Below, one piece after another: positions 46,488 through 57,374 of a DNA stretch of 64,000 nucleotides. Position 1 is the first letter of the stretch. The number at the start of each line of letters is the position of its first letter. Below the pieces are notes generated by a model that was given only the letters and a program-made list of their open reading frames with translations, searched no databases and was not told the origin of the DNA. The DNA comes from Cunninghamia lanceolata (taxonomy: Eukaryota > Streptophyta > Pinopsida > Cupressales > Cupressaceae). The translations under genes were made by a program, and so were the position numbers. The stretch is from NCBI GenBank assembly GCA_027924645.1, contig BSBN01000242.1, positions 1,488,001 to 1,552,000 of the forward strand, given 5' to 3'.

Positions 46488-47357
46488 TTGTCTCTAATCA
46501 TTGGGAAATTCCTAGTGCATAATTGCATGATTGATTCAGGGGCTAGTATTTTAATTATGCCAAAGAAGATAGTAGACACATTGGGCATCAAATATACCCC
46601 TATTTCATCAGGTGAATTGCAACCAGATGGTACTTCTGTCAACACTATTGGGTTGATGAAAGGATTGGGTTTTACCTTACATGCCTGTCCAAACTTGACT
46701 ATTAGTCAAGATATCTCGGTCATTGATCTTCCTTCTTTCTTTGTTATTTGCTTGTCAAGAGACTTCATGGCTAAGGTAGATGGCTATATTTCTTATGATT
46801 GGTTTGACATGTTGCTAAGGACAAGGTATGGCATAAGGTTCACCATTAAGGCTAAACCAGTTTCAAATTACCATGTAGAAAATTATGATCATATCCTGGT
46901 GAACTCTTATTGTATGATCCAGGGTGAGGAAGTGCATGATTTAGGGTCTCTTGAGTTAGTATCTTCCCCCCTTCCAATCCCAAATCTTTTTCTTGATGTG
47001 TGGGCAAGGGACCACTTTGATTTTGATCCCTATGACACCACTAAAACAATTGGACTAGGCACCTACATGATTCATGAGGGGAATTCCTTTGTCCCCTCTA
47101 TACTTAAACCAGATGATGATTCTAATGGCCCATGTAAAATGGTCTTTGATGTTGAAAAGAGTAGAAATAGAGCTAGTGCAGGGGTGTTACTCATCTCTCT
47201 GATGGGTAAGAAACTACATTTTGCTCATAGACTGCATTTTTCTTGCACAAATAACGTAGCAGAGTATGAAGCATTGGTACATAGCATGTTGATTGCCGAA
47301 AGGAAGAAAATCAGACACCTAGAGATCTTTGGAGATACTGAACTGGTGGTCAAATAG
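46488..47357 (+). pseudogene. Element F protease plus archaeal-type RNase H
   Basis: A 289-codon open stretch. Residues 12-25 read HNCMIDSGASILIM, an intact Asp-Ser-Gly protease site (codon for Asp at 46533). From residue 217 the chain becomes RNase H-like: KMVFDVEKSRNRASAG (Asp221), CTNNVAEYEAL (Glu259) and LEIFGDTELVVK (Asp283). The fourth acidic position, in LNYEADQLE at about 47470-47490, lies beyond a TAG at 47355 and a +1 shift. Protease and aRNH are thus contiguous, ahead of RT. Confidence 0.85.
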
Positions 47358-48030
47358 GTTAGGGAAAGATGTGCAATGAAAAATTAGCTTCCTAGAGCTT
47401 ATAGACAGAGTTTGGGGCCTGTTTGAGAGTTTTGATGCTCTCGACCTACAGGTGATCCCAAGGAAATTAAATTATGAAGCAGACCAATTGGAAACCGTTG
47501 GTTCCTAGTTTTATCCTCCTACAGACTTCTTTCAAGGCACTGATCAGCATGTCAAGATAGTGGTTAGGCCCTCAGTCCCTAATAATGATGTGAACTGGCA
47601 AATTTTTGACAGTAATGAACAAATTGTTAACTTCATCCAAAATGAAGTCGAGTTCTCATCAATGGTGTAACCTAAGCTGCAAGAAGGGTACGATGACCAG
47701 ATTATACAACTGAAAACAAATAAGTTGCCAAAGGGATTAGTCACTCTTGAGGAGATTTTTAGCCATGATTATGAATTCAAAGGCAAAGAGAGGAACATCA
47801 CATGTAAAAGGGAGGATTATCAGAATGTTTCTATCACCCAAGGCAAAAGATTTATTGCTGGGAAAGGTATGTTGTGACGTTGAAAAACAATATTTTATTC
47901 ACCTTTCTAAAAAATATAGTGATATTTTTGCATGGAGTTATGAGGATCTGAAGGGCTTCGAACCAAATGTTTCCTAGCACGCCATAGATCTCGACCCAGG
48001 GACCAAACCCATTCGCAAAAAATAGCAGCC
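47358..48030 (+). pseudogene. Element F aRNH end and RT-proximal region
   Basis: Contains the last aRNH motif near 47482, then a linker with PSVPNNDVNWQIF and the pre-RT block DIFAWSYEDLKGFEPN at about 47915-47970, followed by HAIDLDPGTKPIRKK. Frame changes occur near 47380 and 47745. Confidence 0.75.
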
Positions 48031-48790
48031 CATAAATCCCAAAATCAAGCATCTGATGAGGAAGGAGCTTGCAAAGCTCATTGAGGCCAGAATTATTTTC
48101 CCCATCAAGTATTCCACCTGGGTAGCTAACTTAGTACTAGTGAGGAAGAAAAATGGTGAGATAAGGTTGTGCGTGGATTTTTGGGATTTGAATCGTGCCT
48201 CCTTGAAAGACCATTATCCTCTACCATCCATGGAACAAATCTTGAAAACTATTGTAGGGGCAGAAAGGTTTTCATTGCTTGATCATTTTTCTGGTTATAA
48301 ACATATTCAAGACAACATTCACCACTAAGTGGGGAACCATGGTGTATGTAAAAATGCCCTTTGGGCTCTCCAACGCTGGCGCCACTTTTCAAAGGGCAAT
48401 GGACATTGCTTTCAAGGGATTTATTAACAAGTTCATCCTAATCTATTTGGATGACATCACAATCTTCTCCAAGAGAGGAGAAAATCATATGCTGCATCTG
48501 GAGAAGGTTTTTGAAAGATGCAAGGAGTTTGGGGTATCTCTAAACCCCAAAAAATATATTTTTGTTGTCTCCCAGGGCAAGCTTCTGGGCCATTTAGTGT
48601 CTAAAGATGGGATCTCCATAGATCCAAAAAGAACTTTAGCTCTTCTTTCTCTTCCTCTGCCTGCTCATAAGAAGGCTCTGTAGTCATTTTTGGGGTAGAT
48701 TAATTTTGTTAGGAAATTCATTCCTAATTGTGTTGGTTTGGTCAAACCACTGACCCTTATGCTTATAAAGGATGTTCTTTTTAGGTGGAC
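48031..48790 (+). pseudogene. Element F reverse transcriptase
   Basis: Shows ARIIFPIKYSTWVANLVLVR, IRLCVDFWDLNRASLKDHYP and FSLLDHFSGYKHIQ, then after a frameshift near 48310 VYVKMPFGLSNAGATFQRAM, the catalytic ILIYLDDITIFSK (Asp pair from 48450) and LLGHLVSKDGISIDPKR. Catalytic Asp residues are intact. Stops occur at 48681 and 48696. Confidence 0.88.
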
Positions 48791-49400
48791 CAAGGAGGGG
48801 AAAGATGGATTTGAAAAGATAAAGGAAGAAATTGCCCAGGCTCCTACCCTCGTGAACCCTAATTATGAGAAGGACTTTGTCCTTTATGCCCATGGAGGAG
48901 AAAGCAACATTGCAGTTGTTCTAATGCAACACAATGACCAAGGTATGGAATAACCCCTAGCCTTTTTTAGTCAAACTTTGAAAGACTATGAGGTCATGTA
49001 TAGTCCCATGGATAAACAAGTATTTGCCATTGTAAGAGCATTGAAGAAGTTTAGATATATGCTAGCAAATAACCATATCAAAGTATTAGTTTCTCATCCT
49101 AGCATGAGAGACTACATAATGGGAATTGAAATTAGTGAAAAGAGAGCAAGCTGGGTCACTAAGATCCTAAAGTATAATGTTACTATCAAAGCCACTAAGC
49201 TGATTAGAGGTAGAGGGTTATGTGAACAACTAGCTCAACATATAGTGGATGAGGTGAACTCATCCTATTACTTGAATGAGGTAGAACCTATAGCTAACCC
49301 AGTAGTTGTGAGGACAACAAATATGGCTAGGTTCCTATCCACTGGTGAGTATCCTTATGGATTGGATGTCAGGACTAAGAGAAGACATTTTAGGTTATAG
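48791..49400 (+). pseudogene. Element F gypsy RNase H (connection-like, catalytic residues lost)
   Basis: The domain is recognisable from FVLYAHGGESNIAVVLMQ, MDKQVFAIVRALKKFRYML and KVLVSHPSMRDYIM. The positions that carry Asp, Glu and Asp in an active gypsy RNase H (as in element B) are here His/Gly, Gln and Ser/His. It probably serves, or served, only as a structural spacer, with aRNH supplying activity. A TAA at 48951 interrupts it. Confidence 0.75.
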
Positions 49401-50502
49401 TCCATTCCTTATGCTTTAGTGGATGGGGCTCTCTTTAAAAGGAACCTGGACGGGGTCTTGCTGAGATGCATTGAAAAAGATCAGGTTGACAGATTGCTTG
49501 GTGAGTTCCATGCTAGTCTGGCTAGAGGCCACTTCTCTGCAAGAGCTACAACAATGAAAATAATGAGGGCAGATGACTTTTGGCCCACAATATTTAATGA
49601 TGCCCATGTATGGGTGAAAAAATGCAAAGAGTGTGCTCCCTTTGCTGGGAAGAAAAGATTTGCAACCCTTCCACTTCATCCTACTCAGGTAGATCAACCT
49701 TTCTCATAGTGGGGCCTGGATTTTATTGGCATGATCAACCCTACATCAGGTGCTATCCACAAATGGGTTTTAACTACAATGGATTACTTCATGAGGTGGG
49801 TTGAAGCAGTCCCACTCAAAGAGGCTACATAATCAACAATCATGGATTTCTTGGAAGAAATCATTATAACATTTGGAGCTCCCCACACTATCATTTCTGA
49901 TAATGCAAGAGCTTTTACTAGTTTTAGGATAACTAATTAGGCTTTGAAATATAATGTGTTCTTGAAGACTTCATCTAACTATTACCCCCAAGGTAATGGT
50001 TTAGTTGAATCTACTAACAAGAACTTGATCAGAATCCTGAAGAGAACTATGGAAACAAACTAGAGGTAGTGGCATAATAAAATCAGACTCGCTCTTTGGG
50101 CTGATAGGATCACCTATAAAAGAGCCATTGGTAACTCCCCTTTTGGTCTTGTGTATGGACGGGAGGCTAGATTGCCCATGTCTTTGGAGTTTCCTTCACT
50201 AGAATTAGCTCAATAGATGGAATTAGAAGGTGAAGATGCTAGGTCTGTGAGGATAGATGAATTAATTGAATTAGATAAACTAAGGCAGTCATCCATAGCT
50301 ACCTTAGAAGAACACCAAAAATAGACCAAGAGATACTTTGACAAAAAGGCCAAAGATCAATTTTTCAAAGGAGACCTTGTTCTAAAATGGGATGTTGATA
50401 GAGCAAAGCCTGGAGGCCACACTAAATTTGATGCTATCCGGAGTGGTGGTGAAGTTCTACTGATCTTAGTCAATGTGATCCATCTCAAACCTTACTTCTA
50501 AG
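49401..50502 (+). pseudogene. Element F integrase
   Basis: The zinc region has EFHASLARGHFSARAT and VKKCKECAPF. The core shows GLDFIGMINP (first Asp, near 49716), HTIISDNARAFTSF (second Asp, near 49900) and YYPQGNGLVESTNKNLIRIL (Glu, near 50010). The C-terminal part ends VNVIHLKPYF with a stop at 50500-50502. Several TAG codons interrupt it at likely Trp or Gln positions. Catalytic residues are retained. Confidence 0.87.
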
Positions 50503-50755
50503 GTTGGTCTAACATTTTGTATATACTATTTTGTTTTATTTATGCTTTAGTTTTCCTTTTCCCTAAGTGTTGTTGCACAGGTTGCACTCTCATTAGGAGA
50601 ATGCAGGGCTCGTTTCCTTTTTTGGTGTTGTTTTGAAGGTAGGGTTTTAGTTGTTTTCAGCCTATTATAGTCCCTTTTGACTCTATGCCCAATGGAATCT
50701 TAAGGCCACTGGTTCATTTGTTTAGCAAGCAAACATCCCTAGGAGGTCGCCAAAA

Positions 50756-50792
50756 TGTTGGCCTATTTTTCCCTTCCTAAAGTCAAATAGTC
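50756..50792 (+). repeat. Element F right LTR, first 37 bp only
   Basis: TGTTGGCCTATTTTTCCC and AGTCAAATAGTC match 41107-41146. Sequence after 50792 has no counterpart in the left LTR. A purine-rich AGGAGGTCGCCAAAA precedes it. Truncation by deletion, or a later insertion starting TGTTGGTGC, could explain this. Confidence 0.7.
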
Positions 50793-51660
50793 TGTTGGTG
50801 CTTGAATCGGCAGAGGGTTTGCCAGTTCTAATGCACAGGCAGATTCGGCCAACTAATACAAGAGGTTGCATGAGCTGCCTCCCCTTCACTTCTGGTTCTG
50901 CCACACCAAGGGTGGTATCCCTTTTAACTAAAGATGTAACACTTTGACTCACCCAATGACATAAAGATTTAGCTTTATAATGACAGGCAAAATACTCTCA
51001 TGTGTGGACCAAGATTTGTGTGACAAATCACAAGGTTGGCAACGTTCTTGGACATATGTGTCTGGTTATGGATCAGAGTATGCAGGGGGTTCCTAATCCT
51101 ACTCCTACAACTAATAGATTGAAATTATGGAATGATTGGTTTGATGGTTTGGATGCAAGACATGGGTTTTGGATCATAACTACTTCACAAGGGCAGACCG
51201 GTGCCTATCTCAAGGCAAGGAGTCACATAGACATATACAAGTGAACGGTTTGCAACTGCATTCAAGTTTCAGGGGGTCAAAGCTGGTATTCGCCTTACAA
51301 ATACCACCGAGGAATGGGTATTTAGCTACCCATACTTATAGATATCCTGGCTGACATACATACTTCTCCATGATTGACCTAAAACAATTTAATCCACTCC
51401 AAAAGATCAAGCATGTGGTACAGAAAACTATACCCTAGAATCCAAGTAACCCTTAGCAACCAGATTTAGAAGAAGGAAATGCATACAGCAAATGGAGACA
51501 AACAACTAAAACACATGCAAATAAGCATTTCTCATATAAAATTGACATGAAACTAAAAAGAATGTGGAAAATACATTTGAAATACAACTCATAAACTCCA
51601 GAAAGAGATACAACAGCCAGGAAATGCTCTTTTTTTGTTATTTTTCCCCAAAATTGCCCA
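50793..51660. other. Unassigned sequence after element F
   Basis: No domain was recognised. It begins TGTTGGTGCTTG, which could be an LTR end, but no partner was found. The minus frame 50952-50722 is open across the F junction and has no known motif. Confidence 0.3.
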
Positions 51661-51665
51661 AGTCT

Positions 51666-51920
51666 TCAAGAACCAATGAATGACACAGTTTGCCCCTCAT
51701 ATAGCCAAACTGCACATCCAGCAAAATTAATCACAAGGCAAATCAAAAATCCACCAGATACAATGCATGAGAAATGGCACTCAGAAACAATAAATGCAAC
51801 AGAGAGACAAAGAGGAATGAGCAGGTGAACTCGAGATTTGTACCGCCACCTAGGGATTTTCTTCATCAATCAGGTGGTTGACCTGTCAACTCCATCGATC
51901 ATCCTCTGCAAGTCCGCCAT
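51666..51920 (-). pseudogene. Possible gene fragment with two hydrophobic segments
   Basis: A minus-strand ATG at 51920 in good plant context (AATAATGGCGG) gives MADLQRMIDGVDRSTT, then TGA. Four bases later an ATG reopens the same frame as MKKIPRWRYKSRVHLLIPLC, followed by two strongly hydrophobic stretches and a stop at 51666. No family recognised. It may be the 5' end of a decayed gene whose promoter side is the hairpin array, or chance. Confidence 0.3.
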
Positions 51921-52177
51921 TATTGCCTCACCTACCCACAGGCCCCTTTGAAATGTAGCAACGGATGCATCTGTTGTTTTCCCGCTCAAAAATTATTGCA
52001 AATACACAGGAAAAAACCTTCGCTGCAGGTTCAAAACATGGTCGTTGATCATCTCCTATCGCATGAGATCCGTGGTACAAAATACGCTGAAAAGTCAAGA
52101 ACCAATGAAAATGTGCCACGTAGGCACTTCGCTTCTCCATCGCTGACCTTTCCAATCCTTATTTTGCCCTTTTCGCC
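51921..52177. other. Unassigned sequence before the hairpin array
   Basis: No feature recognised. It is less AT-rich than its neighbours and lies between the possible gene fragment and the first palindromic module. Confidence 0.25.
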
Positions 52178-52873
52178 CTTGTATATGCATAAACATATGC
52201 ATATACAAATTCCCTTTTTAAATATTTGTATATGCAGGATGCATATACATACAACAGTTCAACATACAAGGCGGACCCCAAGCTGTTATAGAGCAAATTG
52301 GAATTTTCATTCGGGTCCACCTTGCATCTTCTTTCTTGCATCATTCCTTGTATATGTGCATATACATACAACTTATACATACAAGGCGCGGATTTCAAAT
52401 TTTTATGAAGCATTTTGAATTTGCTTTGAAATCCGACTTGTATCTAGCTCCTCTTGTATATCGGCATATATACAAGCACTCAAACATACAAGCCGCAGAT
52501 GCCAACCCTGAATTCACTGAATTTGATCTTGGTATCGGATCTAGCTTGTACATCGCTCCTTTGTATATTTGCTTGTATGTCGCATACACAATGCGAACAT
52601 ACAAGCCAAATATACAAACAACGGACCTCAAATTGTATACACTGTAATTGATTCCTCCATCACGTCTGGGTTGTATGTCACATCTTTGTATATCGGGTTG
52701 TATGTTGCATATACAAACCCAACATACATGCAAACTGCGGACCTTGCCACATCATAAGGCAAATTTGAAACATCCTGGAGTCCGGCTTGCATCTCGCAAA
52801 TGTATATTTTGCTTGTATGTTGAATGTACAAAGACAAACATAGAAAACCTCCCTAACATACAAACAGGGAATC
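52178..52873. repeat. Array of palindromic/hairpin modules, about 105-130 bp each
   Basis: Six diverged modules alternate two kinds of dyad. One is built on TTGTATAT...ATATACAA (starts near 52226, 52348, 52453, 52560, 52685, 52799). The other is a longer stem such as ACAAGGCGCGGATTTCAAA (52381 onward) pairing with TTTGAAATCCGACTTGT (52426 onward), or AAGGCGGACCCC pairing with GGGTCCACCTT (52268, 52312). The stems keep pairing although their sequences differ between modules. The array stops at element G and resumes at 62910. Confidence 0.7.
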
Positions 52874-53964
52874 TGTTGGCAAGAGACACTATTTGGATTT
52901 ATGATTGTTGTCATTGATGGCAACAAAGGTCATCCCACACATCCGCAGGACATGGTGTGTCTCTACCGGAAGTCAGAATGAAGATTATTGTGGTCCGGTG
53001 AACAAGAACAGAGCATGTGGTAAGGTCCGACAAACTGGTCCGGATCTCTCAGAGGAAGTATCTTGGTAAAGTGCGGTTTTGGGGAAGTCAAGAGGACTAC
53101 CTTGAGTGATAGATTCCAAGGTTGTAGCCTCTGGTGATAGATGAGGTAAAAGATATAAATACTTGAGTACCGGGTTCCTGAGTAACAGTGTGAACAGAGG
53201 AAGAACTGACTGACAGAACATCAGACTATTTTTTGGATGTATTACTGATGATGGTAAAGGTTGTGAAGGCATGAATCATGTTTAGTCGACATGATTAATG
53301 ATTTATACAAGCATAGTCTTGATCCGCATTACTTGGTGTGGAAGGATTCAGCAGACAGATCAAAGTTTGTGAAAAGAATTGACTATTCCGGGTGCCAACT
53401 TGAAGGGTGATGAAATCACTTGTGCGGATATATATACATGATGGATTTAGTTGTGAGGTGTTGTTGTGTGATATGGCATGCGAATAAAAGTAGAGTAGAA
53501 TAGAAGCAGTAAGGAAGGTCCGGTATGTGAAAGGAAAGTAGCATAAGAGAAGAGGAAAGATGAAGTGCAACAGATCAGTGTACTGAGCCTAACCGGAACT
53601 GAACTCCAGCATATGTGGATGCTTCCAATCAGTTCAAGTATTGTATAACATTCTTTTGTAGACAGTGTGTCTCTTTGTAGGCAGTGTGCCTTCTTTGTGA
53701 GCAGTGTGCTCGGATAGTGAGCCCTAATTGGCAAGTGCCATTTTGTATTTCCTTATTCTTCTAACAGAGAATAATCTTTGTGTTAATCACCCCGTGGTTT
53801 TCTCCCTTAACAGGGTTTCCACGTCAAAAATATTGTGTCATGTGTATCTCTATTTTCATGGTTATGTTTGCTTGTTTGATTCAATGCTCCCTTGATTAAT
53901 AAGAAAGTTCAGAAAGAAGAAATAATTAGGATAACTGATTCACCCCCCCTCTCAGTTATCAACA
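52874..53964 (+). repeat. Element G 5' LTR
   Basis: A 1091-bp LTR. AAAAGATATAAATACTTG near 53148 is a probable TATA region. The edges are fixed by the GAATC duplication and the primer site. Confidence 0.94.
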
Positions 53965-53966
53965 AT

Positions 53967-53978
53967 TGGTATCAGAGC
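53967..53978 (+). promoter_or_regulatory. Element G primer-binding site (tRNA-iMet)
   Basis: TGGTATCAGAGC begins 2 nt after the 5' LTR. Confidence 0.93.
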
Positions 53979-54136
53979 TAAGTTCCTCCTAACAAGAGTC
54001 TAACAGCTCGAGGAAGATCTGGGAATCCAAATGGATACATATGGTTTAAAGGAGCAACACAAGACTGCCCTTGAGGATCTTGAACAGTCAAACTCTGAAG
54101 TCAATGAATTAAAGACTCAAACAGGCTGATGATTTC

Positions 54137-55213
54137 ATGAGAGAACTAAAAGACAAATTAAGTCTCTCTATGAAAAAGAGAAAGGAGCCGCTTCAACAAT
54201 TGGCAAGACAAGGTGAAGCTAATGATGCAAATGAAGAGCTGAATGAAAAAACCAAGTTATGTGAAAAGTTATCAAAAGAAGTCATTATGGTAAGACATGA
54301 AATGGAATTAGGAGTTATAAAGTTTACCCAAGAGATTGAAGAGAAAAGAAAAACTAAAGATAATCTAAGACAATCTCTCAAGGAGAAATCAGAAGATGGC
54401 CACCAAATGGATAGAATTATCAGACATCTTGAATCTGATCTTGAAGATGCTGAAGAAAATGAAGAAAAACTTGAGGATCAAATTGTCTCTCTCAAAAGGG
54501 ATCTTCAATCAACAAATGAATATAAAGAGAAATTCAAGATAAGTTCTGCTCAACTTGAAGTTCTTCTTGGAAGTCAAAAAAGGGCAGATGGCAAGTGTGG
54601 TTTGGGATATGAGAAAGGAGAAAGCTCCGGAACTGGTCAGAAGAATTTTGGATCAGAAAATCCAAGGAACAGGCCTAGAAGACCTCTGGTAAGACAGCCC
54701 AATGCTCAAAGCTATCCATCTTTCAATGGATACTGCCACAGCTGTAATCTCTTTGGTCACAAAGCTAATCAGTGTAGAAAGAGAATGAATCAGACTAATT
54801 CTTCCTTCTCCGGATAGTGTTTTAACTGCAAAAGGTATGGTCACAAATCTCATGAATGCAGAAATATGCAAATGAACAAATCATTCAATGGTAGATGCTT
54901 TGCATGCAATAGAATAGGTCATATGGCTAATCAATGCAGATCAAAAGGATATCAGTCAAATATGCAAAGAAATGTTGTTTGCCAAATCTGCAATAGATCC
55001 GGTCACAGTGCAAAATTTTGCAGAAACAAGAATCAGGACAAAAGAGGTCCGGTATATCATAATCAAAATCAAGATAAGGGTAAACAAAAAGTGAATGTGG
55101 ATGAAGTTAAAAGTGAGATGAGCAAGATTTGGGTGAAGAAAAGTACAGAGAATATAGAGGTTGGATCCGCACCAGACCCTAGTGTTGATATCCTTCCAGA
55201 AATTAAAAAGTGA
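54137..55213 (+). pseudogene. Element G Gag-like protein: coiled coil plus four CCHC knuckles
   Basis: The frame runs 359 codons with one internal TAG (54815-54817), between knuckles one and two. Residues 1-150 are charged and heptad-rich (for example KTKLCEKLSKEVIMVRHEME), predicting a coiled coil. Four CX2CX4HX4C knuckles follow: CHSCNLFGHKANQC, CFNCKRYGHKSHEC, CFACNRIGHMANQC and CQICNRSGHSAKFC (54734-55021). A short in-frame-like segment upstream (ATG at 54031) suggests that the capsid-forming N-terminal part of Gag is missing. It would bind RNA. Confidence 0.8.
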
Positions 55214-55854
55214 GCTCTGGCTTAGTGGGAGACACAAAGAAAACCTTGTTCCCCCAGCCAGTCAAGTGGTGCTGGAATTGGCACAAGAAAAGGATGCGGA
55301 TTAAAGGGTCTATAGATATGAGTCCTGAGATGATCCAGTTAAGATTTCAAAGGTCTGCATGAAGTTGTGAAGAAGTTGTGATCAATCAAGTAGAACCAGT
55401 TCCAGGAGATGCTCCGGAGTAACAGAGGATTACAAAAAGGTCCGGTGAGATCCGAAAGTGCATTATCCTATTCTGCGGATTGAACAGAGTGTTTGGGATG
55501 TCCTTGTGATGTGTCATCTCGATTTGTTCATGTTTTGAAAGATTCGCATGATCTGGACAGATCTGGTTCTTCAAGTCATCCGAATAAGGCCAACCGGAAT
55601 AATGTAGGTCGAGCATTTATTGCAGTCTGATATTAGGGTTTGCGGAGCGATATAAGGGTTTTCTCTTTAATCACTTGTTCATTCTGCGCTCAAGAAGAAA
55701 TGAAAAGTGGAGCTCTGCAACAAAATTCATCAAGTTCATCGAAGATCACATGCAGAAGTCATTTCATCTAGAAATCCATCCAACCAACTCCGTGTAACCG
55801 AAGGCACATAAGGTATTTTCCGTTTTCAATATCTCACTACAAATCTTTTGAAAA
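55214..55854 (+). promoter_or_regulatory. Spacer upstream of ORF2 with gene-leader-like motifs
   Basis: Non-coding in all frames. Contains TTAGGGTTT (55633-55641), the plant telo-box in reverse, then GATATAAGGGTTTTC, then an A/C-rich 200-bp stretch up to the ATG of ORF2. This resembles the promoter/5' leader of a plant gene, so ORF2 might have had its own transcript. Duplicated at 57723-58363. Confidence 0.45.
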
Positions 55855-57260
55855 ATGGCTACTCCGAATATAGTAAAGATCTCAGATAGGCCCCGACCTG
55901 AATTTAAGAAACACCCATACAAGTCATTGGAGGTAGATCCCTTAGGAGCATTCTCTAGTGTTCCACATGGCCTTTTACACACAGAAGACATTAGGGTTTA
56001 CATACATGCAAATATTGAGGAATTTAAGGAATTGAAATTAAGAGATATCTATCACTAACAACTGATAGACAATGCTTTTGAGCTTAAACCAGAGTATAAG
56101 GGTATCCAGAAGAAACATTTTGATCAATTCATTCATTTCCCCTACTTTGAAGAAGATGAATGGGTCTAGTATGTATTGAGTATGGTGCATGACAACTTCC
56201 TATGGCTGGATAGACCCTGCAAGATCACAAAAGAGGCAATTAGGGCAGTAACTGGTCTATACTCTTTCGGAGGGATACCTATCCTCAAATCTGTCAAAAA
56301 TAACATTGTAACTGAGGCCACCGGATCAAAATTTGATAAGAGGGCAATGACCATTGAAGATATTTCTGACCCGGATATCAAGTTTGCATCTATGATAATA
56401 GGATACAAGATTTATCACTCCAGTAGGGAGAATTCAGTATCCGGAACTGCAGTATATACTGCCTATGAGATGCTGAGAAAGAATGCAGATTATGATCTCT
56501 GTGAACTTCTTTTAAGCCAATTAATGGAAAATATACAAAAGATCAAAAAGGACAAAAAGAATTCTTTCAAGTATGGTACACTTATATTATGTCTATTTTT
56601 CTACTTCATGAATGAGCTGCCTGGATCAAGTGGATGGGTATGGCAGAATGACAAACCAGTAGCAGTCCAGATCAGAGATTATTTACATGGACTTGGGGAT
56701 GCCAAAGCAAGAAATACAGCCCTGTGGGGATATTTCAAGAACTTTCAGAGCATGATGCAAGCAAGAGAAAGAATTCCCCAGTCTCTTGTGGAGAAATACA
56801 AAGACACAGTATGCTTTATGGTAGAAACAAATTAGTGCCTAATGGAGGTAGTAGAACCAAGAACTGTATGGATCATGCCCATGGGGTATGAAGTTGATGA
56901 ATAAATTGTGGAGTTGCATGTTGAACACATGCTAAGTCAGCCTAAGGATCCTAAGGCAGAAAGGTTTGGCACCTTTGAGGAGCTGAGTGTAAAGATTCAT
57001 GTGGAACTCAGACAGCCAAAAATCAAGAGAAAAGTAAGAAAAGAAGTAGAGAGTATTGCCCAAGGCCTAGGCATCTCAAAGGAGGCACTTGATGCCAACC
57101 GAGAAAAGAGGCGAAAGGCTGAGGAAGAGAAGAAAAAGGCAGAAAAGAAAAGCAAGAAAAGTACTCCGATGGAAACCTCAACCTGGACCAGATCATCAAA
57201 AGGATCTACACCTATCACAACCAAAAGCTCAAAAACATCAAAATCGGAAGGTTAGAAATC
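55855..57260 (+). pseudogene. Element G ORF2, first (truncated and broken) copy
   Basis: The ATG at 55855 gives MATPNIVKISDRPRPEFKKH. Compared with copy two, it has extra stops at 56056 (TAA in place of AAA) and 56167 (TAG in place of TGG), and shares others downstream. The frame ends where the second duplication unit begins at 57348, so this copy lacks the C-terminal half. It has no shift relative to copy two. Confidence 0.85.
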
Positions 57261-57374
57261 TGGTAAAGGAGAGAAAAGGTCTAAAATAATAGCCACAAGG
57301 GCTTATGCAAGTCAGAAAGATGAAGAGGAAACCGAATCAGATGAGGGGGTCACAAATCTCATGAATGCAGAAAT

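Larger units (their letters stand above)
41107..50792 (+). mobile_element. Element F: Tat-like Ty3/gypsy with aRNH before RT
   Basis: The left LTR starts TGTTGTCC at 41107; the same start (TGTTGGCC) recurs at 50756 after the coding region, but only about 37 bp of the right LTR match before the sequence diverges. Between them are a leader, gag, protease, archaeal-type RNase H, RT, degenerate gypsy RNase H and integrase, all on the plus strand with scattered stops and shifts. The aRNH position differs from element A. The primer site probably pairs with a tRNA other than Met. No target duplication can be tested because the right end is lost. Confidence 0.85.

Noticed and set aside
51002..51244. 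An 80-codon plus frame as a gene
   Set aside because: No motif; the opposite strand is also open in parts and neither shows homology I recognise.
51948..52418. A 156-codon plus frame, Cys/His/Tyr-rich
   Set aside because: It runs into the hairpin array, where all six frames stay open because of repeated TATACATACAA words; no motif supports coding.
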